Shown here: in pieces, positions 15,062 to 22,637 of the stretch
Position numbering within the stretch: position 1 is the first letter of the stretch
How the letters are laid out: each line of letters opens with the position of its first letter
Position numbers and translations under genes: made by a program
Assembly (NCBI GenBank): GCA_031969655.1
Contig: DALYJX010000116.1
Location: forward strand, 1-23,093
Length of the DNA: 23,093 bases
From: Microseira sp003486305
Lineage (GTDB): Bacteria > Cyanobacteriota > Cyanobacteriia > Cyanobacteriales > Aerosakkonemataceae
Direction: 5' to 3'
Notes under the pieces: model-generated
Databases searched by the model: none
Seen by the model: the letters and a program-made list of their open reading frames with translations, nothing else
What the model was told of the DNA's origin: nothing

Positions 15062-16492
15062 ATGTCCTATTCAAGAACTGCAACTCAGTCCAAATCTGGG
15101 TATAAGGCTGGCGTAAAAGATTATCGGCTGACTTATTACACTCCCGATTACACTCCCAAAGATACTGATATTTTGGCGTGTTTCCGCGTCACGCCCCAGC
15201 CCGGAGTTCCTCCCGAAGAAGCGGGTGCAGCAGTAGCAGCAGAATCCTCGACGGGTACTTGGACAACCGTGTGGACTGACCTACTCACCGACCTAGATCG
15301 TTACAAAGGTCGTTGCTACGATATCGAACCCGTTGCAGGCGAAGATAACCAGTTCTTCTGCTTCGTCGCCTATCCGCTGGATCTGTTTGAAGAAGGCTCC
15401 GTAACTAACATGTTAACCTCGATCGTAGGTAACGTGTTTGGTTTCAAAGCCCTGAAAGCCCTGCGCTTAGAAGATTTGCGGATTCCCGTTGCCTACCTGA
15501 AGACGTTCCAAGGGCCTCCCCACGGGATCACAGTTGAGCGCGACAAGTTGAACAAGTACGGTCGTCCTCTGTTGGGTTGTACGATTAAGCCGAAACTCGG
15601 TTTGTCTGCGAAGAACTACGGACGTGCAGTTTACGAATGTCTGCGCGGCGGTTTGGACTTCACCAAAGACGACGAAAACATCAACTCGCAGCCGTTCATG
15701 CGTTGGCGCGATCGCTTCCTGTTCGTTCAAGAAGCCATCGAAAAATCCCAAGCAGAAACCGGGGAAATCAAAGGTCACTACCTGAACGTGACTGCCCCCA
15801 CAGTAGAAGAAATGATGAAGCGGGCTGAATTCGCAGAAGAAATCAAAACCCCGATCATCATGCACGACTACCTGACGGGTGGTTTCACCGCTAACACATC
15901 TCTGGCGCGCTTCTGCCGCGACAACGGTTTGTTGCTCCACATCCACCGCGCAATGCACGCCGTAATCGACCGTCAGAAGAACCACGGGATTCACTTCCGC
16001 GTACTCGCCAAGTGCTTGCGGATGTCTGGTGGCGACCACCTGCACTCCGGTACTGTAGTTGGTAAGTTGGAAGGCGACCAAGCGATCACGATGGGCTTCG
16101 TCGATCTGATGCGCGAAAACTACATCGAAGAAGACCGTTCTCGCGGTATTTTCTTCACGCAAGACTGGGCTTCGATGCCTGGAGTTATGCCGGTAGCTTC
16201 CGGCGGTATCCACGTATGGCACATGCCTGCGTTGGTAGAAATCTTCCAAGATGACGCTTGCTTGCAATTCGGCGGCGGCACCCTGGGTCACCCCTGGGGT
16301 AACGCTCCTGGCGCTACCGCAAACCGCGTCGCGTTGGAAGCTTGCGTCCAAGCACGCAACGAAGGTCGCGACTTGATGCGCGAAGGTGGAGACGTAATCC
16401 GCGAAGCTTGCAAGTGGAGTCCCGAACTCGCCGCAGCTTGCGAACTGTGGAAGGAAATCAAGTTCGAGTTCCAAGCAGTTGACACCCTCTAA
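15062..16492 (+). CDS. rbcL: Ribulose-1,5-bisphosphate carboxylase large chain
   Basis: Form IB Rubisco large subunit, 476 residues, which fixes CO2 onto ribulose bisphosphate in the carboxysome. Catalytic K176 lies in GCTIKPKLG. K202, carbamylated in the active enzyme, is in GGLDFTKDDEN. Loop-6 K335 is in VVGKLEGD, and HIHRAMHAV at 293-301 holds the conserved histidine. The ATG at 15062 follows AAGGAAG by two bases and gives the cyanobacterial start MSYSRTATQS; the frame stays open 30 codons further up to an ATG at 14972, which I reject. First gene of the rbcL-rbcX-rbcS operon. Confidence 0.99.
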   Translation: MSYSRTATQSKSGYKAGVKDYRLTYYTPDYTPKDTDILACFRVTPQPGVPPEEAGAAVAAESSTGTWTTVWTDLLTDLDRYKGRCYDIEPVAGEDNQFFCFVAYPLDLFEEGSVTNMLTSIVGNVFGFKALKALRLEDLRIPVAYLKTFQGPPHGITVERDKLNKYGRPLLGCTIKPKLGLSAKNYGRAVYECLRGGLDFTKDDENINSQPFMRWRDRFLFVQEAIEKSQAETGEIKGHYLNVTAPTVEEMMKRAEFAEEIKTPIIMHDYLTGGFTANTSLARFCRDNGLLLHIHRAMHAVIDRQKNHGIHFRVLAKCLRMSGGDHLHSGTVVGKLEGDQAITMGFVDLMRENYIEEDRSRGIFFTQDWASMPGVMPVASGGIHVWHMPALVEIFQDDACLQFGGGTLGHPWGNAPGATANRVALEACVQARNEGRDLMREGGDVIREACKWSPELAAACELWKEIKFEFQAVDTL

Positions 16493-16628
16493 GGAATTTC
16501 GGATTTTGGATTTGAGATTTTAGATGTTGAGGGAAATCTGAAGTTGGTAGCGATTTTGCTTGCTGCTCTGATATCCCTCATCTAAGATCGAACAATTTAA
16601 AATCTGAAATTAAAGCTGGGGTCAGTTC
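16493..16628 (+). repeat. rbcL-rbcX spacer with inverted AT-rich repeats
   Basis: Left part GATTTTAGATGTTGAGGG (about 16515-16532) and right part CCCTCATCTAAGATC (about 16575-16589) can pair imperfectly. Further ATTTTAGAT/AAAATCTGAAA units lie on both arms. Repeats like this are common in cyanobacterial spacers. The hairpin may affect processing or the ratio of rbcL to the downstream messages (inferred). Confidence 0.5.
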
Positions 16629-17012
16629 ATGGACTTAAGACAAGTTGCCAAAGACACGTCTAAGGTACTGAGCAGCTACTTGACGTATCAAGCGCTGAAA
16701 ACCGTAATGGCTCAGCTGAGCGAAACCAACCCGCCCCAAGCGTTGTGGTTGAGTGGCTTCGCCGCGCGCCACAGCGTCCAAGATGGAGAAGCCTTTCTGC
16801 AAGCGTTGCTGCAAGAACAGCAAGAGTTAGCGTTTCGGCTAATGACCTTGCGAAAGCACCTGGCAGAAGAAGTCGCGGACTACTTACCAGAAATGGTTCG
16901 CTCTGGAATTGAGCAAGCCAATATGGAACATCAGCGCCATCATCTAGAGCGACTCGTGCAACAAGGCGTCACTGACTCCAGTACCTATCCCAAAGAGGAA
17001 AAAGAATCTTAG
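16629..17012 (+). CDS. rbcX: Rubisco assembly chaperone RbcX
   Basis: A 127-residue helical homodimeric chaperone that binds the C-terminal tail of RbcL and helps form the RbcL8 core before small subunits join. The family start MDLRQVAKDTSKVLSSYLTYQALKTV is matched, with the central groove segment around residues 17-55 and the LRKHLAEEVADYLPEMVRSGIEQANMEHR-like region at 74-104. The variable tail is short. Its place between rbcL and rbcS is the classic cyanobacterial order. The ribosome site is weak (GGGG nearby). Confidence 0.97.
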   Translation: MDLRQVAKDTSKVLSSYLTYQALKTVMAQLSETNPPQALWLSGFAARHSVQDGEAFLQALLQEQQELAFRLMTLRKHLAEEVADYLPEMVRSGIEQANMEHQRHHLERLVQQGVTDSSTYPKEEKES

Positions 17013-17020
17013 CCGATCTT

Positions 17021-17055
17021 GGTAATGGGTAATGGGTAATGGGTAATGGGTAATA
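17021..17055 (+). repeat. STRR array, left arm (5 heptamers)
   Basis: Four GGTAATG heptamers plus one GGTAATA begin 8 bases after the rbcX stop. They pair with the opposite array at 17070-17132, across a 14-bp palindrome TAGGAATATTCCTA at 17054-17067. Confidence 0.93.
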
Positions 17056-17069
17056 GGAATATTCCTAGA

Positions 17070-17132
17070 ATTACCAATTAGCAATTAGCAATTAGCAATT
17101 ACCAATTACCAATTACCAATTACCAATTACCA
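17070..17132 (+). repeat. STRR array, right arm (9 heptamers)
   Basis: Nine tandem heptamers: one ATTACCA, three ATTAGCA and five ATTACCA. They are the reverse complement of the GGTAAT units on the left, so the rbcX-rbcS spacer can fold into a long hairpin in several registers. The rbcS ribosome site (17161-17167) lies 28 bases beyond. Confidence 0.93.
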
Positions 17133-17169
17133 GCAACCGTAGCAACATCAGACAGACATTAAGGAAGCC

Positions 17170-17499
17170 ATGCAAACTCTACCTAAAGAGCGCCGTTTCG
17201 AGACTCTCTCCTACTTGCCCCCCCTTTCGGATGCCCAAATCACCCGTCAAATCCAGTACATTCTGGATAAGGGCTACATTCCTGGTGTGGAATTCAGCGA
17301 AGGTTCCGAACCGACTCAGCACTACTGGACGCTGTGGAAGCTGCCTTTGTTTAACGCTACCACCACCAACGAAGTGTTGAATGAAATCAAAGCTTGCCGC
17401 TCTGAATACGGCAACTGCTTTATCCGCGTCATGGGTTTCGATAACGTGAAGCAATGCCAAGTTCTCAGCTTCATCGTTCACAAACCCAACCGTTTCTAA
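17170..17499 (+). CDS. rbcS: Ribulose-1,5-bisphosphate carboxylase small chain
   Basis: Rubisco form IB small subunit, 109 residues, capping the L8 core to give L8S8. Start MQTLPKERRFETLSYLPPLS, the YWTLWKLPLF segment at about 52-61, and the RVMGFDNVKQCQVLSFIVHKP end are all standard. AAGGAAG two bases before the ATG matches the rbcL ribosome site exactly. Last gene of the operon; a strong terminator follows 38 bases after the stop. Confidence 0.99.
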   Translation: MQTLPKERRFETLSYLPPLSDAQITRQIQYILDKGYIPGVEFSEGSEPTQHYWTLWKLPLFNATTTNEVLNEIKACRSEYGNCFIRVMGFDNVKQCQVLSFIVHKPNRF

Positions 17500-17537
17500 A
17501 TCGGAAACCGGAAAGAAATAATAGTTAAAGCTTGAGC

Positions 17538-17567
17538 AGGTAGGGACAGTTTTTGTCCCTACCTTTT
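17538..17567 (+). terminator. Rho-independent terminator of rbcLXS
   Basis: An 11-bp perfect stem (AGGTAGGGACA with TGTCCCTACCT) with loop GTTTT is followed by TTTCTCTT. It separates the Rubisco operon from the FecR gene. Confidence 0.88.
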
Positions 17568-17640
17568 CTCTTGCTTGGGAATAAAGAGGTACAACAGAGG
17601 AAGAGGCTAATATAGATCTGCGTTATTGATATGGTTTGCG

Positions 17641-18480
17641 ATGAAGTTCTCCCTTCCTCAATTTTCTAGATTGGTAGCATTACTATTTTTCGGTATATTA
17701 TTAACCTTTGCTATACCCTTGCTAGCTAGAGATATTCAATTGCCTGCGAGTCGCTTTGTCGAAGTTAGGCAGATTCGCGGTACGGTGACGTATCAAGGAA
17801 GACCAGCACGAGTGGGCGATCGCCTCACCAGATCCGGTCAGCAAATCTCTACAGGTAGACAATCTAGCGCGGTTTTGGCTGTAGATAGTGGAATTGCGAG
17901 AATCAATGTCGCTGAATTAACCACCGTCCAAGTCCAAGGTCTTTCTATCGCCAATGGCGGCAGAATCACTCGCCTTTCCGTACCCAGAGGACAAGCGAGG
18001 ATACAAGCGCGCCCCTTGACCAATCCGAATTCGCGCCTGGAAATTAGCAGTCCAGCAGGGGTTACAGGGGTTCGCGGGACTGAATTTGGCGTCGGTGTTG
18101 GACCAGGTGGTAAAACAGGAGTTTCTACCCTTGAAGGCGCAGTCGCTACTACTGCCAAAGGAAGAACGGTGACAGTAAATGGTGGCTATTCTTCGCTAGT
18201 TTTTCCCGGAGATCCCCCAACTCCACCCAAATTAACGCAAGAAAATTTGAAGTACGAGTTAATTAGTTTATCAGCCATCGATCGAAACAGAGTGCGATTA
18301 ATTTGTACGGTCGATCCGCTGAATTTGGTATTTTTAAACGACCAGCCTTTAGAAATGGATAAAACGGGCAAAATTGACACAGTACTGCCAATGCCAGCTA
18401 ATTCTGACTATCGGCTAGTGATTCGCACTCCCCTGGGAAATCAGGAATCTCACGAGATTGGATCGGCTTTGCTTAAATAG
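17641..18480 (+). CDS. Exported FecR-domain protein
   Basis: A 279-residue protein. The N-terminus has a signal peptide or anchor (hydrophobic about 9-28, cleavage possible after LLA). A FecR domain spans about residues 60-170, with the hallmark SSPAGVTGVRGTEFGVGV at 137-154 and GVSTLEGAV at 160-168. The C-terminal part (about 200-279) resembles a small Ig-like fold. FecR domains bind ligands in the periplasm; in cyanobacteria they often stand alone, without a sigma factor. The ATG at 17641 is preferred to a TTG at 17626. The gene lies 57 bases before a CHASE2 cyclase on the same strand, and I infer that the two form one sensing unit. Confidence 0.9.
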   Translation: MKFSLPQFSRLVALLFFGILLTFAIPLLARDIQLPASRFVEVRQIRGTVTYQGRPARVGDRLTRSGQQISTGRQSSAVLAVDSGIARINVAELTTVQVQGLSIANGGRITRLSVPRGQARIQARPLTNPNSRLEISSPAGVTGVRGTEFGVGVGPGGKTGVSTLEGAVATTAKGRTVTVNGGYSSLVFPGDPPTPPKLTQENLKYELISLSAIDRNRVRLICTVDPLNLVFLNDQPLEMDKTGKIDTVLPMPANSDYRLVIRTPLGNQESHEIGSALLK

Positions 18481-18487
18481 TGGGAAT

Positions 18488-18515
18488 GGGTAATTGGTAA
18501 TTGGTAATTGGTAAT
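18488..18515 (+). repeat. STRR array (4 heptamers)
   Basis: GGGTAAT followed by three TGGTAAT copies begins seven bases after the FecR-gene stop and fills half of the spacer to the cyclase gene. Confidence 0.9.
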
Positions 18516-18537
18516 TGAAAAAACCGTCTAATAACTA

Positions 18538-20349
18538 ATGAAAAATGAATTGTTTCGTTATGTTGCCCGCATTCAGGGGCTATTGCCTGGATTTATTGCT
18601 GCTATTATTTCCTTGGCTGTGTGGCAGGTGGGCGGGTGGAAAGCGTTGGAACAAATCGGTTATAACTCGCTATTTCAAATTCGGGATACGGGAATTTTAC
18701 CGAAGCCAAATTGGGATAAACGGGTAGTAGTTATTGCCATAGATGAAGCGAGTTTGGGGAAGTTGGGGAGATTTCCGTTTTCGCGCGATCGCTACACTAA
18801 ACTATTACAAGCACTCTCCCCTTCTCGCCCCGCAGCAGTTGGTCTTGATATTATATTTGCCGAACCAAGTCCCGACGATAGCCAACTTGCCGACGCCATC
18901 CGCGCCAGCGGTAATGTAATTTTGGCTCAAGCTTCGGATGATAAAGTACAATTCATCCACATCGAGACGATTTTAGACCAAGCCGCCGCCGCCCGTGGTC
19001 ATATATCGCACAACCCAGATACAGATGGCATTAGCCGTCAAGCGGCGCTGAAATTCAAGGGGCTTTCTTCGCTGGGATTGGCGATGGTGCAACTCTACTC
19101 TAGCGATAATCCAGGGGAGTCGGAACAGCTAGAAAAGTTTTTAACATCCCTGAGTCAGGATAATCGACAATTTCAATATGTTTGGCTAAATTGGCCTGGA
19201 AAGAGGCAATCTTTGCCGACTTATTCGTTTGCGGATGTTCTAGAAGGGAAAGTATCTAAAAATGCTTTGACTGGCAAATTTGTGTTAGTAGGAATAACCG
19301 CTATGGGTTTCGATCCTATGGTGACGCCGTTAAACCAAATGCCACCTACTAGCGGGGTTTACCTTCATGCAGCGGCGATCGATAACTTATTAAATAATCG
19401 ATTTCTGCAACCTTTACCAGATTGGAAAACTGCAATTTTATTGCTTTTAATTGGCCCACTTACTAGCGGGATATTGTCAAAATTGGGTGCAGAGAGAAGA
19501 GTTGCGATCGCTCTTTTACTTCCCTTATCTTGGTATGGCGTCTCACTAACGTTATTTTCCTCCTTTTCCTGGTGGCTTCCTATTGCTGCACCTGTGGGTA
19601 CAATTCTGCTAGCGGGAATTGGTTTGCAACTGCGAGAACAGCAGGAAAAGCAACAATTAATGAGCTTATTTGAAAAATACATGGCGAAAGAAACTGCTAA
19701 TTTAATTTGGCAGCGCAAAGACGAAATTATTAAAAATGGCGAATTGCAACCCCAAGAAATGGTAGCCACGGTTTTATTTATGGATATTCGGGGTTTTACC
19801 ACAATTTCAGAACAATTATCGCCCCGGGAATTAATGCCTTGGCTCAACCAATACCTCAATGCTATGAGCGAGTGCATCATGAATCGTGGCGGCGTAATCG
19901 ATAAATATATCGGCGATGCAATTATGGCAATTTTCGGCATTCCGTTTGCGCGGACTAAACCGGAAGAAATTAAACAAGATGCTTTAAATTGCATGGCAGC
20001 TTGTTTGGAAATGTCCGAAAGATTGGAAAAATTAAATCAGAAATTTGAAGCTGAAAATCAGCCTAAAATTAAATTTGGAATTGGCGTTCATACTGGATCT
20101 ATTATAGCAGGTAGCGTCGGCGGTGGTCAGCGTTTGAATTTTTCCGTTTTGGGAGATACAGTTAACGTGGCGGCGCGACTGGAGGCGATGAACAAAGAAG
20201 TAAAAGAAGATAATCCCTATGGGATTTTAATCACTAATGAAACTTGGGAATATGTGAGCGATCGCTACAATGCCAAACCCGTAAAAAGCATTCAACTGCG
20301 AGGCAGGAAGCAAGAAACAATTATTTGTTCGATTTTGGGAAAAAAGTAA
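18538..20349 (+). CDS. CHASE2-domain class III adenylate cyclase
   Basis: A 603-residue membrane protein: one helix at about 14-32, an extracytoplasmic CHASE2 sensor at about 40-290, three helices at about 298-315, 321-341 and 346-364, a short coil, and a class III cyclase domain at about 405-600. Metal-binding Asp are D416 (FMDIRGFT) and D460 (YIGDAIMA). K456 reads the adenine; S536 occupies the partner site that is Thr or Asp in most adenylate cyclases. N543 and R547 (GDTVNVAARLE) are the transition-state residues. All catalytic residues are therefore present. It makes cAMP from ATP in response to a periplasmic signal, perhaps through the FecR protein encoded just upstream. The stop codon is the first three bases of an STRR array. 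No Shine-Dalgarno is visible at the ATG. Confidence 0.95.
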   Translation: MKNELFRYVARIQGLLPGFIAAIISLAVWQVGGWKALEQIGYNSLFQIRDTGILPKPNWDKRVVVIAIDEASLGKLGRFPFSRDRYTKLLQALSPSRPAAVGLDIIFAEPSPDDSQLADAIRASGNVILAQASDDKVQFIHIETILDQAAAARGHISHNPDTDGISRQAALKFKGLSSLGLAMVQLYSSDNPGESEQLEKFLTSLSQDNRQFQYVWLNWPGKRQSLPTYSFADVLEGKVSKNALTGKFVLVGITAMGFDPMVTPLNQMPPTSGVYLHAAAIDNLLNNRFLQPLPDWKTAILLLLIGPLTSGILSKLGAERRVAIALLLPLSWYGVSLTLFSSFSWWLPIAAPVGTILLAGIGLQLREQQEKQQLMSLFEKYMAKETANLIWQRKDEIIKNGELQPQEMVATVLFMDIRGFTTISEQLSPRELMPWLNQYLNAMSECIMNRGGVIDKYIGDAIMAIFGIPFARTKPEEIKQDALNCMAACLEMSERLEKLNQKFEAENQPKIKFGIGVHTGSIIAGSVGGGQRLNFSVLGDTVNVAARLEAMNKEVKEDNPYGILITNETWEYVSDRYNAKPVKSIQLRGRKQETIICSILGKK

Positions 20350-20395
20350 TTGCTAATTACTAATTGCTAATTGCTAATCGCTAATTGTTCATTGT
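20347..20395 (+). repeat. Degenerate STRR array (7 heptamers) over the cyclase stop
   Basis: Units TAATTGC, TAATTAC, TAATTGC, TAATTGC, TAATCGC, TAATTGT and TCATTGT follow each other. The TAA of the first unit is the stop codon of the cyclase gene. Confidence 0.85.
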
Positions 20396-20417
20396 TAATA
20401 AGAATAATTTTTTCAGT

Positions 20418-20693
20418 ATGAACGAAACTGAAATCAGGAATTTATCCATCATTTTGGAACTTCCTCCGTTATCGGGAACTCCTCAACAGATTAAACAGGC
20501 AGAACTCATTAGATATGAGAAACTCAAACAAGTTCCCTTTTTTGAAGCCAACTGGGATATGTTTCTGAATGAAGTAGAAGCTAGAAATATACCTGACGAT
20601 ACTCTCATACACCTCAGGCAAAGCAACCTTTCCGAGTTTTGGATAGCAAACAGCGACCTCAGTTTTTGGCAATTACTGGAATATTTTTCTTGA
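20418..20693 (+). CDS. Small protein of unknown function
   Basis: A 91-residue, probably cytoplasmic, acidic protein. Residues about 13-36 (LPPLSGTPQQIKQAELIRYEK) resemble the short SGxxKQIxxAExIR motif of small phage and plasmid-borne proteins, so a mobile origin is possible. The rest is not recognised. I take the ATG at 20418; a TTG at 20385 would read the STRR as protein. It lies beside the leftward accessory pair and ends 35 bases before it, convergent. Confidence 0.55.
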   Translation: MNETEIRNLSIILELPPLSGTPQQIKQAELIRYEKLKQVPFFEANWDMFLNEVEARNIPDDTLIHLRQSNLSEFWIANSDLSFWQLLEYFS

Positions 20694-20728
20694 TAGCTGT
20701 CATTATGATTCTGGCTAAAATAGCTTTT

Positions 20729-20962
20729 CTAATCGATCCTCTCGATTACTTCACCGCCAACTATTTGATAACCCCAGCGAGAATTTCGGTTAGCAAGTTG
20801 TCGTGCTGCGTCGTACTCACCCAGAAGACAAAGTTCAACTAACTGTTGATATCCATCCTCTTTCTGTTGTTGCAATCTAGCCCTACTGAGGTGTTCTCTT
20901 TCTTGCTCTGAAGGATTAGGGCGTCCCGGAACAAGCGGATCTATCTCACCAATGTGTTTCAT
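20729..20962 (-). CDS. Small protein with WGYxIVxGEV tail
   Basis: A 77-residue charged protein. It ends in RWGYQIVGGEVIERID, which matches the tail EWGYGIVDGEVVDLMPF of the larger protein encoded just upstream; the preceding LVELCLLGEYDAARQLANRN may be the equivalent helix. It starts 25 bases after that gene on the same strand, so the two are likely cotranscribed. The ATG at 20962 has GGA 12 bases upstream. Function unknown. Confidence 0.65.
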   Translation of the reverse strand: MKHIGEIDPLVPGRPNPSEQEREHLSRARLQQQKEDGYQQLVELCLLGEYDAARQLANRNSRWGYQIVGGEVIERID

Positions 20963-20987
20963 AGCAAATTATTCCTTTATTTGATCG

Positions 20988-22241
20988 CTAAAAAGGCATT
21001 AAATCCACCACTTCACCATCTACAATTCCGTATCCCCATTCTGGGTGTTCGGCAATTTGTTGTTCAACTAAAGTTCGACCCATACCAGTTTTATAAGCTG
21101 ACTGTAAAGCAGCAAGGCTGGGAATATCGCAGGTAGAAGTGGGTGATTTATCCTCAACTTCGGTCAATTCTAAACTACTTTTAGGTAAAGATGCTGTACT
21201 GGAAGATTCTAGAGAAAAGTCAGGAGCAACAGCAGCTAGTTTATTCATAACGCTTTCTTTGGTAATCTCAGGTTTATTTGTAAAAGAGGGGGGTAGATAA
21301 GGTGTTGTTACTCCTAACTTTTTCGCTTTGATGGCTTCATCGGCGATGCGATCGCATTTCCTCAAAAATCCTTCCCACAAATTTTTTCCTAGTACCGGAT
21401 CTCTTAAATCCGCACGCGCTTTTGCAACTGCAACCTCCAATGGTTCTCCTTTATGAACGTAGTATTGAATCCGTTCCTCTTCAAAAACTGGATAAGGAAT
21501 TCCTGGTTCAATTTCCCAATCTCGCTTAACTTTTTGACTAGCTCCCAGGGGAATTCCTGAAATAAATTCATCCCAAAACGGCGATACCAAACCTTTGGTC
21601 ATACCATCTATAATTTTAAAAACACATCCACCTGGGTTATCATATCCTTTCTCCTCCTTAAAGTATGCTAATAAAGCTCTTTGAAACTGTTCAAATTGCT
21701 CTTGAGAATTCCAAGGCCCGCTAAATTGATAATTAGGATTTACTTTAACTGCAATTTGCTGACGCTGAACGGGGAAAAACTTATCCGTTTTAACTGCTTC
21801 GACTTCTACAGAAGCGCGTTCGCGTTGGCTAACGCTTGCGGATGCGTTTAGCGTCTTCCGAGCCGAATCGCTTTTACCATTAGTAGCTTGATAGGGATTT
21901 TTATAATCTTGAGCGCACAAAGCTTCTAACATGGTTTCAAACGCATCAATATTAGGCAAAAACTCCAGGACGTTGGTGTTATCGCCAGTGCGTTCTTGGA
22001 TGAGCGATCGCTTAACCAATTGACTCCTAGCATATTGCTGTTCCACCTTACTCAAACCTGTTTCCCGCTCAATTTCATCAAAACTAATTGTAACCCATTC
22101 ATCTGGATGATTTAATTGAGACTGCCATTGAACAAGCTGACAAAAGAAAACCGTCGCCGTCACCCCACCCGTAACTTTAGCTACCTTGGGATAGTAAACA
22201 ACTGAATTACCTAAATTTTTCCATAAAAATGCCAATTTCAT
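20988..22241 (-). CDS. Winged-helix replication-module-like protein
   Basis: A 417-residue protein. Residues about 15-95 (VTGGVTATVFFCQLVQWQS, EWVTISFDEIERETGLSKVEQQYARSQLVKRSLI) match the winged-helix segment found at the N-terminus of phage and plasmid replication or DnaD-like proteins. A second conserved block is at 170-300, including SGPWNSQEQFEQFQRALLAYF and NPGGCVFKIIDG. The linker 301-375 is Ser-rich, and the tail carries the WGYxIVDGEVV motif. Residues 124-148 are encoded by an inserted repeat. No helicase or primase motif is seen. It may bind DNA in replication of an integrated element; this is inferred from the fold alone. Confidence 0.65.
   Translation of the reverse strand: MKLAFLWKNLGNSVVYYPKVAKVTGGVTATVFFCQLVQWQSQLNHPDEWVTISFDEIERETGLSKVEQQYARSQLVKRSLIQERTGDNTNVLEFLPNIDAFETMLEALCAQDYKNPYQATNGKSDSARKTLNASASVSQRERASVEVEAVKTDKFFPVQRQQIAVKVNPNYQFSGPWNSQEQFEQFQRALLAYFKEEKGYDNPGGCVFKIIDGMTKGLVSPFWDEFISGIPLGASQKVKRDWEIEPGIPYPVFEEERIQYYVHKGEPLEVAVAKARADLRDPVLGKNLWEGFLRKCDRIADEAIKAKKLGVTTPYLPPSFTNKPEITKESVMNKLAAVAPDFSLESSSTASLPKSSLELTEVEDKSPTSTCDIPSLAALQSAYKTGMGRTLVEQQIAEHPEWGYGIVDGEVVDLMPF
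21798..21872 (-). repeat. In-frame repeat insertion inside the winged-helix gene
   Basis: The segment carries GC-rich inverted units, for example GCGTT-GGCT-AACGC at 21822-21835, and shares AGCGCGTTCGC (21813-21823) with 22824-22834 and GCGTTCGCGT with the complement of 22995-23004. It is read as SARKTLNASASVSQRERASV, low in complexity, between two ordinary protein segments. Confidence 0.6.
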
Positions 22242-22334
22242 GCTTAAATATCCCTGATAAATATTTCGGTAAAATCTATTTTATCGCTTTGTCTTCTTAC
22301 CGAGCAACCGCAGTTGGCTCCAGGTGTATAAAAG

Positions 22335-22622
22335 CTAACTCTTTCGCAGATACATCATTACCCAAACGCCTAAAAGAATAATACCCGCTCCTAAATAATC
22401 ATAGCGGTCAGGGGGAACCCGATCGACTTTCCAACCCCAGAGAATTGATAGGATAATAAAAATACCTCCGGCTGCATAAGCGCGACCAAAATTAGCAGGC
22501 TGTTGCGTAGCAACAAAGCCATAAATAGTTAGTAATATAGAACCAGCAAAAGCTAGCCAACCACTTTTACCTTCGCGTAACCATAACCAGACTAAATAGC
22601 CCGTGAATTTTATTTTAGCCAT
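22335..22622 (-). pseudogene. UPF0060/YnfA-family membrane protein, first helix missing
   Basis: From GYLVWLWLREGKSGWLAFAG onward the 95-residue product fits the YnfA/UPF0060 family of small inner-membrane proteins, including QPANFGRAYAAGG and the final LGVWVMMYLRK. Normal members have about 108 residues, with an N-terminal helix ending in AEIGGGYLVW. Here that helix is replaced by MAKIKFT, and no other frame upstream restores it. I infer a 5' truncation near 22605-22622, where a second, rightward gene begins. The remaining three helices are intact, so a shortened product may still be made. Confidence 0.65.
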
Positions 22623-22637
22623 GAGAGGAGGACAATA

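Noticed and set aside
15467..16474. 335-codon open frame antisense to rbcL
   Set aside because: It mirrors the biased codon use of rbcL; its product has no recognisable family or ribosome site.
17021..17132. CRISPR-like array between rbcX and rbcS
   Set aside because: The units are directly adjacent 7-base repeats without spacers, which is typical of STRRs.
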